Part shown: positions 1 through 11,482 of the stretch, piece after piece
Position numbering within the stretch: the stretch's first letter is position 1
Layout of the letters: every line of letters starts with the position of its first letter
Assembly (NCBI GenBank): GCA_014773175.1
Contig: VXCM01005074.1
Coordinates: 1 to 64,000 of the forward strand
Direction: 5' to 3'
Length of the DNA: 64,000 bases
Source of the DNA: Lucifuga dentata
Lineage: Eukaryota; Chordata; Actinopteri; Ophidiiformes; Bythitidae
Notes under the pieces: generated by a model
What the model saw: the letters and a program-made list of their open reading frames with translations, nothing else
What the model was told of the DNA's origin: nothing
Database searches by the model: none
Translations under genes and position numbers: made by a program

Positions 1-1660
1 ACCAGTAAGAAGCCGAGCTGCTGCATTCTGAACTTGTTGGAGGCGTGAGATTAATTTTTGGTTAATGCCAGAAAGAAGAGAGTTACAATAGTCCAGTCTG
101 GAGAAAATAAGGCTGTGAATGGCCTTTTCAAGATTGCTGTAAGAGAGCAATGGTTTAATTTTAGCGATGGATCTGAGCTGGAAAAAGCAGGAATGGACCA
201 GTTTTTTAACATACGGTTCAAAAGTCAAATCACAGTCTAAAATTACACCTAAATTTCTGGCAGATGGTTTAACATTAATAGATAAAGGGCCAAGACCATT
301 GATGATAAAATCACAGGAGCTGGGAGAACCAAAAATAATTACTTCAGACTTTGAACTATTAAGCTGAAGGAAGTTCTGAGCCATCCAGCAGTTGATGTCT
401 TTAAGACAATCTAAAATGTGAGGTAGACTGTTAAAATCACCAGGTCTCAGGGGGAGGTATATCTGTGTGTCATCCGCATAAAAATGAAAGGATATATTAT
501 GCCTCTGGATAATCTGACCAAGCGGCAGCATATAAATGGAAAATAAAAATGGGCCTAAAATTGATCCTTGGGGTACACCGTAGTTAAAATGGGCTGAAGA
601 GGATGAATGATTGCCTATATTGACTGAAAAAGTTTGATCTGAATAAGAGTGAAACCAGTTAAGTGGGATCTTTCTGATGCCAACCCAGGAATTTAAATGT
701 TCGATTAAAATGCTATGATCAACTATGTCAAAGTCAGCGCTAAGATCTAAAAGAATTAAAACTGCACATTCACCTCTGTCGACTGCTAAAAGAAGGTCAT
801 TAGTTACTTTAATAAGAGCTGTCTCAGTACTGTGCATTGCTCTAAAACCAGATTGAAACATTTCAAACACATTGTTATGCTACATAAAGACTAAAAGCTG
901 GTTTGACACAACCTTCTCTAAGACTTTGGATAAAAACGGGAGTTTAGAAATGGGTCTAAAATTATTAAAAACAGAGGGATCGNCTCTAAGACTTTGGATA
1001 AAAACGGGAGTTTAGAAATGGGTCTAAAATTATTAAAAACAGAGGGATCGAGATTAGGTTTCTTTAAGAGAGGTTGGACCACAGCGTGTTTAAAACCAGA
1101 GGGGAAGGTGCCGTGATGTAGTGAAGAGTTAATAATTGATAAAATACTGGGTCCAACTGTGTCTAGTACCTCTTTTAAAAATTTGGTGGGGATAAAATCA
1201 AGAATGCAGTTAGTTGAGTTCATGCGTGAGATACAGTCCAGTAAATCTGTTAGTGTGACCATTTCAAACCTATCCATAAAATTGATGATAGTAGGCGGAT
1301 GGGTTTTAATAATATGGTCAGGGGGGATGATCTGCTGCCGAATGTGTTCAACTTTACAGCTAAAAAAATGTTAAAAACCCCTCACGTTTCAGCTGAAACA
1401 TCACTAAAAACAGAGGTGGAGGGAGTAGTGACAGAGTTGATTACTTTGTATAAAATCCTGGGGTTATGGGTATTAGATGTTATTAAGTTGGCAAAGTAAT
1501 TAATTCTTGCCTCCTTAACAGCAGTCTGATAGGTCATCATGGCATCTTTCCATTGCAGATAAAAAACATTGAAATTGGACTTTTTCTTTATGTTGTACGT
1601 GTATGCACTTTTATGCAGCTTGCACATTTTAGCCCAAGAAAAGTTTCCTCTTGGGACAAT
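1..1660 (-). mobile_element. L2-type non-LTR retrotransposon, reverse transcriptase fragment (left end cut by the window)
   Basis: Read on the minus strand this is the RT region of a LINE. Translation shows the fingers/palm segment NFRPISKLPFLSKVLE, then motif A as LLDLSADFDIVDH (about 710-765), GVPQGSILGP (about 555-585) and the catalytic FHFYADDT (about 463-490), and it runs off the window at QQVQNAAARLLTG. The order and wording match L2-like elements common in fish. The endonuclease domain is not seen, so the copy is 5'-truncated. An in-frame TAG replaces a Gln codon at 880-882, so this copy is inactive. An artefactual 67-bp repeat around the N at 983 breaks the frame again. The 1660-1690 stretch ends in a CTTAC repeat like the tail of another retroelement on the plus strand. 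Confidence 0.9.
916..1050. repeat. Artefactual 67-bp direct repeat around an N
   Basis: Bases 916-982 and 984-1050 are identical and are separated by a single N at 983. The same arrangement recurs at 1799-1865/1867-1933 (N 1866) and 1967-2033/2035-2101 (N 2034). I read these as unmerged contig-end overlaps. Confidence 0.85.
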
Positions 1661-2272
1661 AAAGTACATCTTACCTTACCTTACCTTATCATTATTAATG
1701 CCACTCAATGTTTGTTTTCACTGAATCAGCATCAGATTATAGAGACATGCTGTAAAAGTCAGCTGGTTTAGTTTAAGGGACACATATACATAGATTTTCA
1801 TGTTCAAATTTTTATTTATGGTTTATATTGAAAGGCTTTAATGTGCAAAAGCACATTGATCCACTNCATGTTCAAATTTTTATTTATGGTTTATATTGAA
1901 AGGCTTTAATGTGCAAAAGCACATTGATCCACTTCTACTCTTCCTCTCTGCACCTTTGCTATGCACGTGCAATCATGCAAAATAATTCGCTCTCACATAC
2001 GTTTACTGTGCTCATTGCAGCAACACACGTTTTNGTGCAATCATGCAAAATAATTCGCTCTCACATACGTTTACTGTGCTCATTGCAGCAACACACGTTT
2101 TAAAGCAGCAGCCTGTGTGAATTCATCTCACTCTGACTTAAAGGAAGAATTAAAGCTGCCTGAACATGATCAGTGAGGAACAAAACACACAGTCAGTTTC
2201 ACTTCGGCAACAGACATGTTTCAACCTGCTGCATGTCTTCATATTTAAAAAATCAGGAAATAACAAGTTATT

Positions 2273-2312
2273 ATTCGTTTGATTGCACAACTCGTTGTGC
2301 AATCAAACGAAT
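2273..2312. repeat. Perfect 40-bp palindrome (19-bp arms, 2-nt centre)
   Basis: The left arm ATTCGTTTGATTGCACAAC is followed by TC and then its exact reverse complement. It would form a hairpin with essentially no loop. No element boundary or target duplication is evident. Confidence 0.9.
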
Positions 2313-2616
2313 GTCTTGTGTTTATCCAACTTGTTTTCCTGAGTTCAATAAACAAGGTGAGCTTTACTGTGTATTTTTAACAACTAACTAGTCAAGTTTA
2401 GCTAGCTAGTTTAGAATGTTTGAGTGTCTGGAAATCATGGCTTGATAGAAGAAAACACATCTATAAACTAGTTTGACAACCATGTGTCTGAAATGCTTCA
2501 AATACAGGCTTATTAAAAGGGAAACTCTTAACTTCAATCCTTGGACAATAGCTTCCTTTATGTTTTAAATGTAGTTTTAGTCATATTTACTCAGGTACAA
2601 CAGGAAGCATGGTGAA

Positions 2617-2619
<3 letters not shown>

Positions 2620-2656
<37 letters not shown>
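2620..2656. repeat. (GA)n microsatellite
   Basis: An uninterrupted GA tract follows a short imperfect GAGAGACAGAGA lead-in. Confidence 0.95.
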
Positions 2657-2659
<3 letters not shown>

Positions 2660-2955
2660 TTCATTGAAACAGCAATGCTCATCTATAAATACCTCCTGGC
2701 GTCACCAATGTGTGTTACCTCAGTTAAGTGCAGCTAAAGTAAACACAGTGCAGACAAAAAGGCTGTGTTATTCCCATGCTGCTGTCATAAAACTGTACAA
2801 TAAGAATAATTATTGTTGACATAGTTACATCAGATATGATCACTGAACACAGTGCAATCAAACGGCATGAGATAAACCTGAATTACCCATTCAGTTATAG
2901 CAAGTTTCCCCTTCTCGCAACAGCCAAATTTGGCCAAACCATGTGCTTAAGCAGC

Positions 2956-3650
2956 TTAAAGGACCAAACTGGCAATTGTGTAAGTTTGAGCCCAATATAA
3001 ACCTGCATACATGTTATGTTACTAATAACAAATTCCAAAACATGAACCCATATTTTAGTTTTCTTGTTTTTTTGTTTTTTTTGTTTGTTTTCAAATGTCC
3101 TAATCTTTCAAAAATCAAATGTTCAGGTCTTACATCCACCTTAAAATTCAATGTTTCACCTTCTAACACTTATGCATGATTGTAGAAGGTACAGACGTTT
3201 TAATTTCTCTATAAAAGCCGTCTTCTCCTGGGTCTGTATTTCCTGGTTGAAGCATACATTGTCTTCTGTGCAGCTCCATGTTGCATCTGTTAAATGAACT
3301 TATTTAGAAAAAAAAACCAAAACCTAATAGACATGTTGTTTGCTGTGATGGATTGCTTATCTCAAGTGTGTTTCAAGTCTCTATAAGTTGATTTTAATAG
3401 CATACTGGAATGAACTGAAGTCAATGGCAGTCTGGAAGGGTGGAAAAAAAATCTAAAATTTACTGCTAAATCAGTATATTTTGGGAATTGGTTGTTAGTA
3501 CCATAGCATGTATATGGATTGTATGTACTGGGTTCAAACATGCATGATCAGCAGGAGAAATATTTAATTTTAAGGAGGGTCCATCAGCTGAACAATTGAT
3601 TTTGAACGATTAGGGCTCACACTTGCAAAACCACCAGTATGATCCTTTAA
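2956..3650. mobile_element. TTAA-flanked MITE, copy 1
   Basis: It opens with TTAAAGGACCAAAC and closes with the inverted form GTATGATCCTTTAA. The shared interior is also there: GTTTGAGCC near the left end, a CTACC-free but recognisable middle, and the AAGGAGGGTCCATC region. It is about 695 bp and diverged from the tight 575-bp members at 28.7, 50.6 and 61.8 kb. Confidence 0.75.
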
Positions 3651-5870
3651 AGACCTTTGACTCACCACCAACATCCAGGGGTCAAACAGAGGTCAAACAG
3701 TGGCCCTCACCTGCTCAAAAGTAAAAGTAAATAAATAAATACTTACTTTTCACGTTTTAGGCATTAAACTTTATTCTCTGTGAAATGTTATTGTTCATTA
3801 AATGCAGTAACATGTATACTTTTAAGAACTTTCACCAAAATGTGTAGGAACAGAATTCTGGTAAATGATCAGTAAAATCCTGGATAATTAATTAATTAAT
3901 GTATTTATTTTATTTAAAATGATACAATTTGAAGATACTCATCCAAACAAAAAGTATGGTAACCAACATTTAAAAAAAAATTAATGCCATGTGTACCAAT
4001 CACTTTTAACCTTCACTTCAGATGACTGAAAACTTCAAACCCCCATAACAAGCCTAAGGACATGACTGGAAATGAGCCCTCACCAACTGTCGTTTTAGCC
4101 GTTAACAGTAAAAACAGCCACCCTCAAAGAAAGCAGAACAAGATATCAGGACCGCTCAGATTGGCTGAGTTCAAAAAGATAAGGATGTTTAGCTTCTGTC
4201 CATTTCCTAATAACAACCTAAGAATAAATCAATCCTTGCTGTGCATAAAGAGATCTGCCTGTGTAGTTCTGAGCACCAGCACAAAGTACATGAAGCACCA
4301 AGTTCAAAAAAAGTAGTCAGTCTAAAATGTTCTTTACATTTCACACAGTAGAGACCTCTCTTCATCACATTGTTACAGCTTTCTGTCCTTTTTTGAGATT
4401 TGGGGCTTCCTTTTTGTCTGTTTTCATTTGTGTTTTGGGTAACTTCCCACACTGATGATTACAGTGTTTTCTTTCTCTTTCCACTGGATTCAATTCGGCT
4501 GCTGAATTTTCAAAATAAATTCAACACAAAAGCCTAACTGCAGTGAGGCCTTGACAAGCTTCGTCCTTTATCTGTCTTCTGTCCAGAGAAAGCAGCTGTT
4601 CTCTTTTCAGCCATTGTCATTAAACAGCATCTGGCTTTATGTCAACAATTGATAAGAAATTGGCAGCTGCATGAAACTCCAAGCTGGAAAATATGGCTGC
4701 ATTTACACTGCAGGTCTCTATGGCCAGTACTGATTTTTGCCTATATCTGATTTTTTTAATACCGTCTTTACATCTTTTTCTTTTTTTAAAATGACCCATA
4801 ACTGAGACATGCAACATTTGTGCTATACATTCTATACCTTCATCAACCTGAAGGTATAGAATGTAATTCAGACACGATTACATTTTCTCAAACTGTATTT
4901 GATAGTGCAAAATGTGAACATTATTCCAAAAAGACAAGCTTCAACAAATACACACAAAGTTTCCANTTGATAGTGCAAAATGTGAACATTATTCCAAAAA
5001 GACAAGCTTCAACAAATACACACAAAGTTTCCACCATATGCACATTAGTCACTGCTCCAAGTGCCTTGAAGTGACTGTTAAAAAAAAAAGTTTAAAAAAA
5101 CATAAGTTTCTGACTTCCAGCTTTGTGGAAATTTGATCTTGTAACCAGCTCAAAGCGAGTCTCTTTGGTCAAGTGAACTGAGCTGAAATTTCAGACTGAG
5201 TATTATTCTTCAAGCTTTTGTAGATCTTTTGTTATGCAAGTCAGTCATCAGCCTCTTTCTGGAGGGTTCGTTAAAAAAAAAACAAAAAAAAAAACACACA
5301 TTTCAGCAAGCAGAAACCACACGCAATTCACACGAGGTAGTCACACAGCAGATCACACCTTCAGATCACACAGCAGATCACACATCCACATTACGCATCT
5401 GTCATTGTGAATATTTCATTTTTCACAAAGTCTTCCTTTCTTGAAACTAGAACAGTGTTTCTCATGATTTTGCATGAAGTCAGGTTTAGGAGAACAGTGC
5501 TGTTATTGAACTTCTGTTTTAATATCTAACAGCCATCTTGTCTGTGAAAAACTCAAGTTGTATTGTTTATAATACTGATGAAATTATTTTAAACAGAATG
5601 AACACAAATTTGTTTCCCTTGTACTTACACATACATAAGCTTACATTCCTGTGTAACTATACTTTTAAAGGAGCAGTATCACATTTTTTGGAAATTACAA
5701 CAGTTGATTCAGTGATGTGTTCTCAGTATGGCAGAAAGGTCTAACTCAGAACTACTTATAGCAATTTATTTTTCAACAATTTCAAACTCAATACAGTTTT
5801 GTCTACCATTCTGTAGAATTTTATCTCAGCTTCATAGACCAACAGTTATTTTCTTGGTTATCCAAAAAGT
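3651..5870. other. Gene-free AT-rich stretch
   Basis: No exon with credible splice sites or protein motifs was found. It includes a 15-bp-arm hairpin at 4828-4863 and a 67-bp artefactual repeat around the N at 4966 (4899-4965 and 4967-5033). Confidence 0.5.
4828..4863. repeat. Short perfect hairpin (15-bp arms, 6-nt loop)
   Basis: CATTCTATACCTTCA is followed by a six-base loop and its exact reverse complement. Confidence 0.9.
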
Positions 5871-5871
5871 T

Positions 5872-6430
5872 CTCTATGGCTGGCATAAGCATATTGCCTG
5901 AGGTCAGACAGAGTTAAAGCTTTATTTTATTTTATTTTATTTTATTTTTTCCATGTTTGGGAGGAGATGAAAGATGACCTACTTTAAACCCACAATGATG
6001 GCTAACAGCCAGTAAGTGCTACGTAGAATGTACAACCAGAACGTATAAGTTTGAATCACTGAATCCCTCAAAATAATGAATCTGATTTGCAGAAACACCC
6101 GTGGAATTACAGTACAGGCCAAAAGTTTGCACCCCCAGATTTTTTTTTTTTTTTTTNCTCTATGGCTGGCATAAGCATATTGCCTGAGGTCAGACAGAGT
6201 TAAAGCTTTATTTTATTTTATTTTTTCCATGTTTGGGAGGAGATGAAAGATGACCTACTTCAAACCCACAATGATGGCTAACAGCCAGTAAGTGCTACGT
6301 AGAATGTAGAACCAGAACGTATAAGTTTGAATCACTGACCTCAAAATAATGAATCTGATTTGCAGAAACACCCGTGGAATTACAGTACAGGCCAAAAGTT
6401 TGAACCCCCAGATTTTTTTTTTTAAATCAA
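5872..6430. repeat. Diverged tandem copy pair around an N, probably two haplotypes
   Basis: The segment 5872-6156 recurs after the N at 6157. The copies differ by several substitutions, a different number of TTTTA units and a short indel near GAATCCCTC. This differs from the exact 67-bp overlaps elsewhere. A second N at 6432 adds an exact 61-bp repeat (6371-6431 and 6433-6493). Confidence 0.75.
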
Positions 6431-6805
6431 TNCCCGTGGAATTACAGTACAGGCCAAAAGTTTGAACCCCCAGATTTTTTTTTTTAAATCAATACACTGT
6501 TTTACAATTTATTGGACAGGAAATGACAAAAACATATAAAATAAGTATAACTAATTAGTTTTCAAGAAGAATTTGTAGACTTGTGTAGAATTTTAGACTT
6601 ATGAAATGATTTTTAATGAAGGCATGCCCAGTCTGTATTAATGCACTGGCACCCAGTTGTGTTCCAACTCCCTTACCAAACTCCCTTACTAATGGACTTT
6701 AATATTCTATTCAATAGCTGCTGTCTGCCTTCTCCCAGATCATTTTGTTATTAACTTGCTACACAGTCTGCTCATGCATCAATAATGCTGTGGGGTGTTT
6801 TGGGG

Positions 6806-6857
<52 letters not shown>

Positions 6858-7353
6858 TGCAAGTTAAAGGACTTATGAAGAAAGAGAATTACCATTCCAT
6901 CATTCATCTTGGTAAAAGCGGAAGGTGATTCCATCCGGTTTATGAATTTATTGGTCAAAATTTCATTCTACAACAGGACAACAATCCAAAACGTTCATCA
7001 AAATTATGCCAAAATTACATCCATTCAGAAGAGAAGCAAAAGGTTTTAGAACTATGACTTGGCCAGGGGGGGTTCTTTGAGGAAACCAAAGTCTGAGCCT
7101 GAAATGACTTCAACGTGTTTTATGCTGACTAATTCTTCTTGAAAACTAATTAGTTACATTTATTTTATGTATTTCTGTCATTTCCTGTGCAATAAATTGT
7201 AAAACNTGAAAACTAATTAGTTACATTTATTTTATGTATTTCTGTCATTTCCTGTGCAATAAATTGTAAAACGGTGTATTGATGGGGTTTTTTTTTGTTT
7301 TTTTTTGTTTTTTTTTAATCGGGGGTAGCCTCAATCTTCTGGCCTACAGTGCA
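6378..7353 (+). mobile_element. Tc1/mariner-like element remnant
   Basis: It starts TACAGTACAGGCCAAAAG and ends in the inverted form CTGGCCTACAGTG. Long inner inverted repeats include the AACTAATTAGTTTTC and TTTCCTGTGCAATAAATTG blocks. The plus-strand interior (about 6880-7050) translates to a broken Tc1 transposase tail with the words KKENYH and ILQQDNNPKRSSKL, the region of the second catalytic Asp. Stops and a (GA)n tract at about 6808-6853 interrupt it. The same element lies in the opposite orientation at 57.2-58.1 kb. The N at 7206 carries a 66-bp artefactual repeat. Confidence 0.8.
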
Positions 7354-8488
7354 TATTATTTCCAAAAAAAACATTTCAGCCCATGGCCACATCCTTATCT
7401 GTTAGGTTCAGAACTTAGCAGTCACCTCTTGTCTTTGCTGTCTTATCAAGAGGTATGTCAGTGTGTTTCTGTGCAATGAAGACATGTTTAGCCAAGCTTA
7501 GCACAGAGCAAGTATAAATTCATCATCAAAAATTCTGGGAACCACTGATGTATGCAGAGTAATTCAGGTTTTAAGTAATGTGGAGTGTAATAAAAGTATA
7601 TTCTGTTAATTGTTACTAATCTTTATGCTGACAAAGGCCTGTACATCTTATATTGCACGTATGGAAATTCCAATCTGTGTGATCTGTGTTAACTTTGATC
7701 AGGACAAAAACCAGTTAAATTTTATTTAACCTTTTACCCTAAATGATCTTGTCTATACAATGTTTTTATCCTGTGAGAAACTGTGTGTGTATTCTGATGG
7801 GAATATTTCAGTAAGCAGAGAGATGCAACAATGTTCTTTTCTTATGAGAGAGAAGTGTGTATTCTGAAGGTCTTCTGTCTGATACTGTCCTGGGAAAATA
7901 ACTGAACAATGTGAAGACGATTTGGTTGATAGAACAAAGTGAAGCTGTTTCTATTATCAAGGAACGTGGATGATGACGTTTGTGTGTGTGACTTTAATCT
8001 TTACTATAAGAAATCAACCTGGTGAAACATGATTTCAGAATTCTTCCTGACATACGCTGGTGTATATTCATGATGCGTTTCCATGTACATGAATAAACTT
8101 TTGTGATCTGTAAGTGAGAAGTGGCATAAGTTTAAACAAAGATTTCTTTTACAGGAGATCATCTGTCTGCACAAGTAAATCTGACTCTTTTCAGTTCATA
8201 ACTATGACAAATTTCTCATACAAATTCATATTTTGCTTTAAATGACAGCAGCATAAAGAAAGGAAGCAGAAATACTTCGTACAGTACTTAAGTATTTTTG
8301 GGGAGTATCTGTACTTTACTTGAGTACTTGTACTGATTATGAGTTTTTCTTTCACTCCCCTTAATACAAGTTTGTCTTATTGTAGAAAAGGCAATAATGT
8401 TGTGGCTCCAGACTATAGAGACTATTTTATTTTGAAATGTTTATACTAGTCTGTGGCAGCCATTTTAGGTGTAGTTAAAATAGAATCT
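7354..8488. other. Gene-free stretch
   Basis: Nothing recognisable was found: no protein motif, no RNA gene and no repeat with visible ends. Confidence 0.4.
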
Positions 8489-9200
8489 TTAAAGGACCAT
8501 ACCATGATTTTGTATGTTTGAGCATAATATATTAAATTTTTTCATACACGTAAGGTTACTGACAATCATTTCCCAAAGGATAAAACTATATTTCAGCTTT
8601 CCTGATATTTTGCAAAATCTCTTTAATCTTTCAAAATCAAATATTCAAGTGATACACCCACCTTAAAAATCAATGTTTTCTCTGCTAATAGTTATGCAGT
8701 CTTATGAAGTCACAGTCGTTTAAATTTTTCGATAAATGCAGGTCTTCTTTTGGGACTATATTCCCCGGTGGAGACATACATTCACTCTGCGCTTTTATTG
8801 TGCTTAAATGTTAAAATTATAAAACTTCAAAAAAACTTGAATATACACCATGTTTGTGATGATGGATTACCTATCCCAAAAACGTTCCAAGTATCAACAA
8901 GTTGATTTTAATTTTCAAATGAACTGAAACAAATGGTAGTCTGGAAGGTAGAAAAATAATTTTTAACTCACCGTTCCAGTATGCTTTGGGAAATGATTGT
9001 CAGTAATGTTACTGTGTATCTTCTTCTTTTCCTTTCGGCTTTCCCATCAGGGGTCACCACAGCGAATCATCTGCCTCCATCTAACCCTATCCTCTGCCTC
9101 CTCTTCTCTCACACCAACTAACTAACACAGTAATGTTACTGTGTATGAAAATTGAATATATTAGGTTCAAACATGCAAAATGGGTGGTATGGTCCTTTAA
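8489..9200. mobile_element. TTAA-flanked MITE, copy 2, with a nested insertion
   Basis: The ends are TTAAAGGACCATACC and GGTATGGTCCTTTAA, with the family interior (CACCCACCTTAAAA, TTTCCCAAAG). A 108-bp segment at 9020-9127 interrupts the right arm. It is bounded by a 19-bp direct repeat, CAGTAATGTTACTGTGTAT, at 9001-9019 and 9128-9146, which is the target-site duplication of a later insertion. Confidence 0.85.
9020..9127. mobile_element. Short retroposed repeat nested in a MITE
   Basis: This segment carries the CTTTCGGCTTTCCCATCAGG and GGGGTCACCACAGCGAATC wording of a widespread fish interspersed repeat. The 19-bp target duplication points to LINE-type target-primed insertion. Confidence 0.7.
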
Positions 9201-9990
9201 CTGGATTGACCCTGCATTGTCTGTAAATCAGCCATTTGAAGGAAGCATAATACTTTAAGATTTATGAACGAGTAAAATTAGCATTATCGATAACTTTTAT
9301 TAAATTTTTTTTCCTTTAATAGGTGATTTTTACCTTTAATAAATGTCATTTTTTAATGAGATATATTTCTACTCTTTAGCAGACACTTCAGCAACCAATG
9401 ACGATAAACATTAACACTGAAGAAAAGACTTGAAGATTTATTTTTTAGTTTAATCTACTGTTACTTGCTGAGCTCATAAATATATAGAGCTTCTTCTGCA
9501 GTTTTCATGTGAACAGAAGAGAAAACTTTCTGTGGTCCAGGTAACATTTCTATGAACAGCGAGTGGTGTCAGTGGCTTGGCCTGTTTCTGACGTGTTTTT
9601 TCTTTTTTTATGTAAACCGAGATGTGGCTCAACAAAAGGTTGCGGCTGGCAGAGATGCTTCACGTTTCATATGTGATAGGAAAGTGTTTGGGGTTTTCCT
9701 GTAGTATATGACATTTTTTTTTTTTTTTTTTTTTTTTGGTTTCAGAATAGAAATAACATGTTTATCTGTTTCATAGATGATAGATCAATGCTCATGAACA
9801 GGAAGATATTTCAGCTTGATGTCAGATGGTTTATAACAGACGTAAACTCTTCAGTTATTCATTGAAGTATGACTCTACTTCTCAAAACTCTGAAATGACT
9901 TTTACTGTGAGTGCATCATGCCACAGTTCAGGAAGTTTTGTTCTTTAAATTTAATTTTTAGAAAATTTCATCCAAACTTACAAGTGAGGT

Positions 9991-10165
9991 TTAAAGGAGC
10001 ATAACCATGAGTTTGCATGTTTGAGCCCAACAGTCAAGTCAAGTTTATTTAAGCCCAATATCACATATCACAGTGTCTCAGGGGGCCATACATTAATGGT
10101 TTTCCCACCCAAGCTCTCTCATTAGACGAGGAAAAAGTCCCTAAAACAACCTTAATGTACATAGT
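9991..10165. mobile_element. MITE left-end fragment joined to a fish interspersed repeat
   Basis: Bases 9991-10032 are the left tip of the TTAA MITE (TTAAAGGAGCATAACC to GTTTGAGCCC). The sequence then switches to AGTCAAGTCAAGTTTATTTA and GTGTCTCAGGGGGCC, typical of a very common teleost repeat. The right end of the MITE is missing. Confidence 0.6.
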
Positions 10166-10650
10166 CTAGGGTAGGGTTGGACGATACAAACGATATAAAG
10201 TATCGCGATATATAAAAAAAATAATCTTCAATATAAAAATGAAGGCGTCAATATCAAATCGATATAAAATAATTCGAATCCAGGAAGTTAATGACGGGCC
10301 AAACAGCCAATAACGTGTCAGAACTGGAACAAACTAGCCAATCAGGTGGCAGTGTCACAATAACGGCATCTTGCTAAACGCCTGTGAACACAGCACATCC
10401 CTTGTGCTGGTGATAACCCGATCAAAGTCAGACAAAGATGTCAGAAAGCCATGAAAATCTAGAGAAAATAAATCTAATGATGACTAAGAAAGGAAAGCAG
10501 TGCTGACGAAGCACGGCTGTACAACAGATTTATTTTACCGTCTGAAGCGCTGCCATCGACTTCAATCCGTCCCCCGGGACACGCAGCAAAGCCCTCGGAG
10601 ACGCTCCACACCAACAAACTGGTCCGTGTACATAACTGCCAACTGATTTT
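10158..10650. mobile_element. Possible hAT-type transposon remnant
   Basis: The GTTGGACGATACAAACGATA and AGTATCGCGATATATA wording resembles the end of hAT-family elements with a BED-type transposase. No intact transposase domain is seen downstream, and the right end is not located. Confidence 0.35.
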
Positions 10651-11482
10651 CGTTTTGGAATGGGAAAACGGAAAAAGCTATTTTTCTATTTTTATTTTGT
10701 GATAGAAAATGGAAAACGAGACATCTAATTCGCTAGACATATTTTCATTGTTCACTGAACAAAGTGACATTCCATCTGCCAAAAATCTGAAAGAAGAAAC
10801 AGGAACTGCCACAGATATGCACATACTGATGGATGGATGGATGGATGGATGGATGGATGATGGAATACTCTTTCGGGGTGCTAAATGGTTGACACTGAAA
10901 GATGGAGATATGTCAGTGGACAAAATAAGCCGGATATTTCAGGTGCTCAAATGTATCTTAATTTTGTCTTGAATTTGATTTTGTCTGATTGTGCATCCAT
11001 CCATCCATTTCCTAAACCCGTCTGTCCTGTTGAGGGTGTTTTGGTTTATGTACTGGTATCCCTTATTTTGTTCAGGCCCTATGATAATAGCTGAAATATG
11101 CAGCAAACATGCTTCATACGGGAAATATAACAGCACCAAGTCACGTTTTTTGTTTTTTTAGTGTGTAGTGGGCAGTGGGAGGAGCTTTTCAATGTTTTTG
11201 TTAAAAGGCACGGGTTCTTTTCTTTCTCTGCATTGTTCATGAAAGGATTTTTCTTAATTTTACCGATGGATTTTACAGCGAAAAGTTTAGTTTTGATCAG
11301 ACTGAGGGCTTGTTCCTCTCAGTGACGCAGTGTGGAAAATATGCGTGTAAAGTGTGTGTTTACTTGTGTGTGTGTAAAGTGTGTGTGTTCAGCATGTGTG
11401 TATACAGACTCCTTTAATTTTCCATGTGAAGCAAAGTTGATTTTCTGAACCTTCAACATATTATCACGTCCTAAAATCTGCG

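Larger units (their letters stand above)
1691..2955. other. Gene-free stretch with a short perfect palindrome and a (GA)n tract
   Basis: No coding exon is seen. It contains two of the 67-bp N-flanking duplications, a 19-bp-arm perfect palindrome at 2273-2312 and a (GA)n microsatellite at about 2620-2656. The rest is unassigned AT-rich sequence. Confidence 0.6.
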
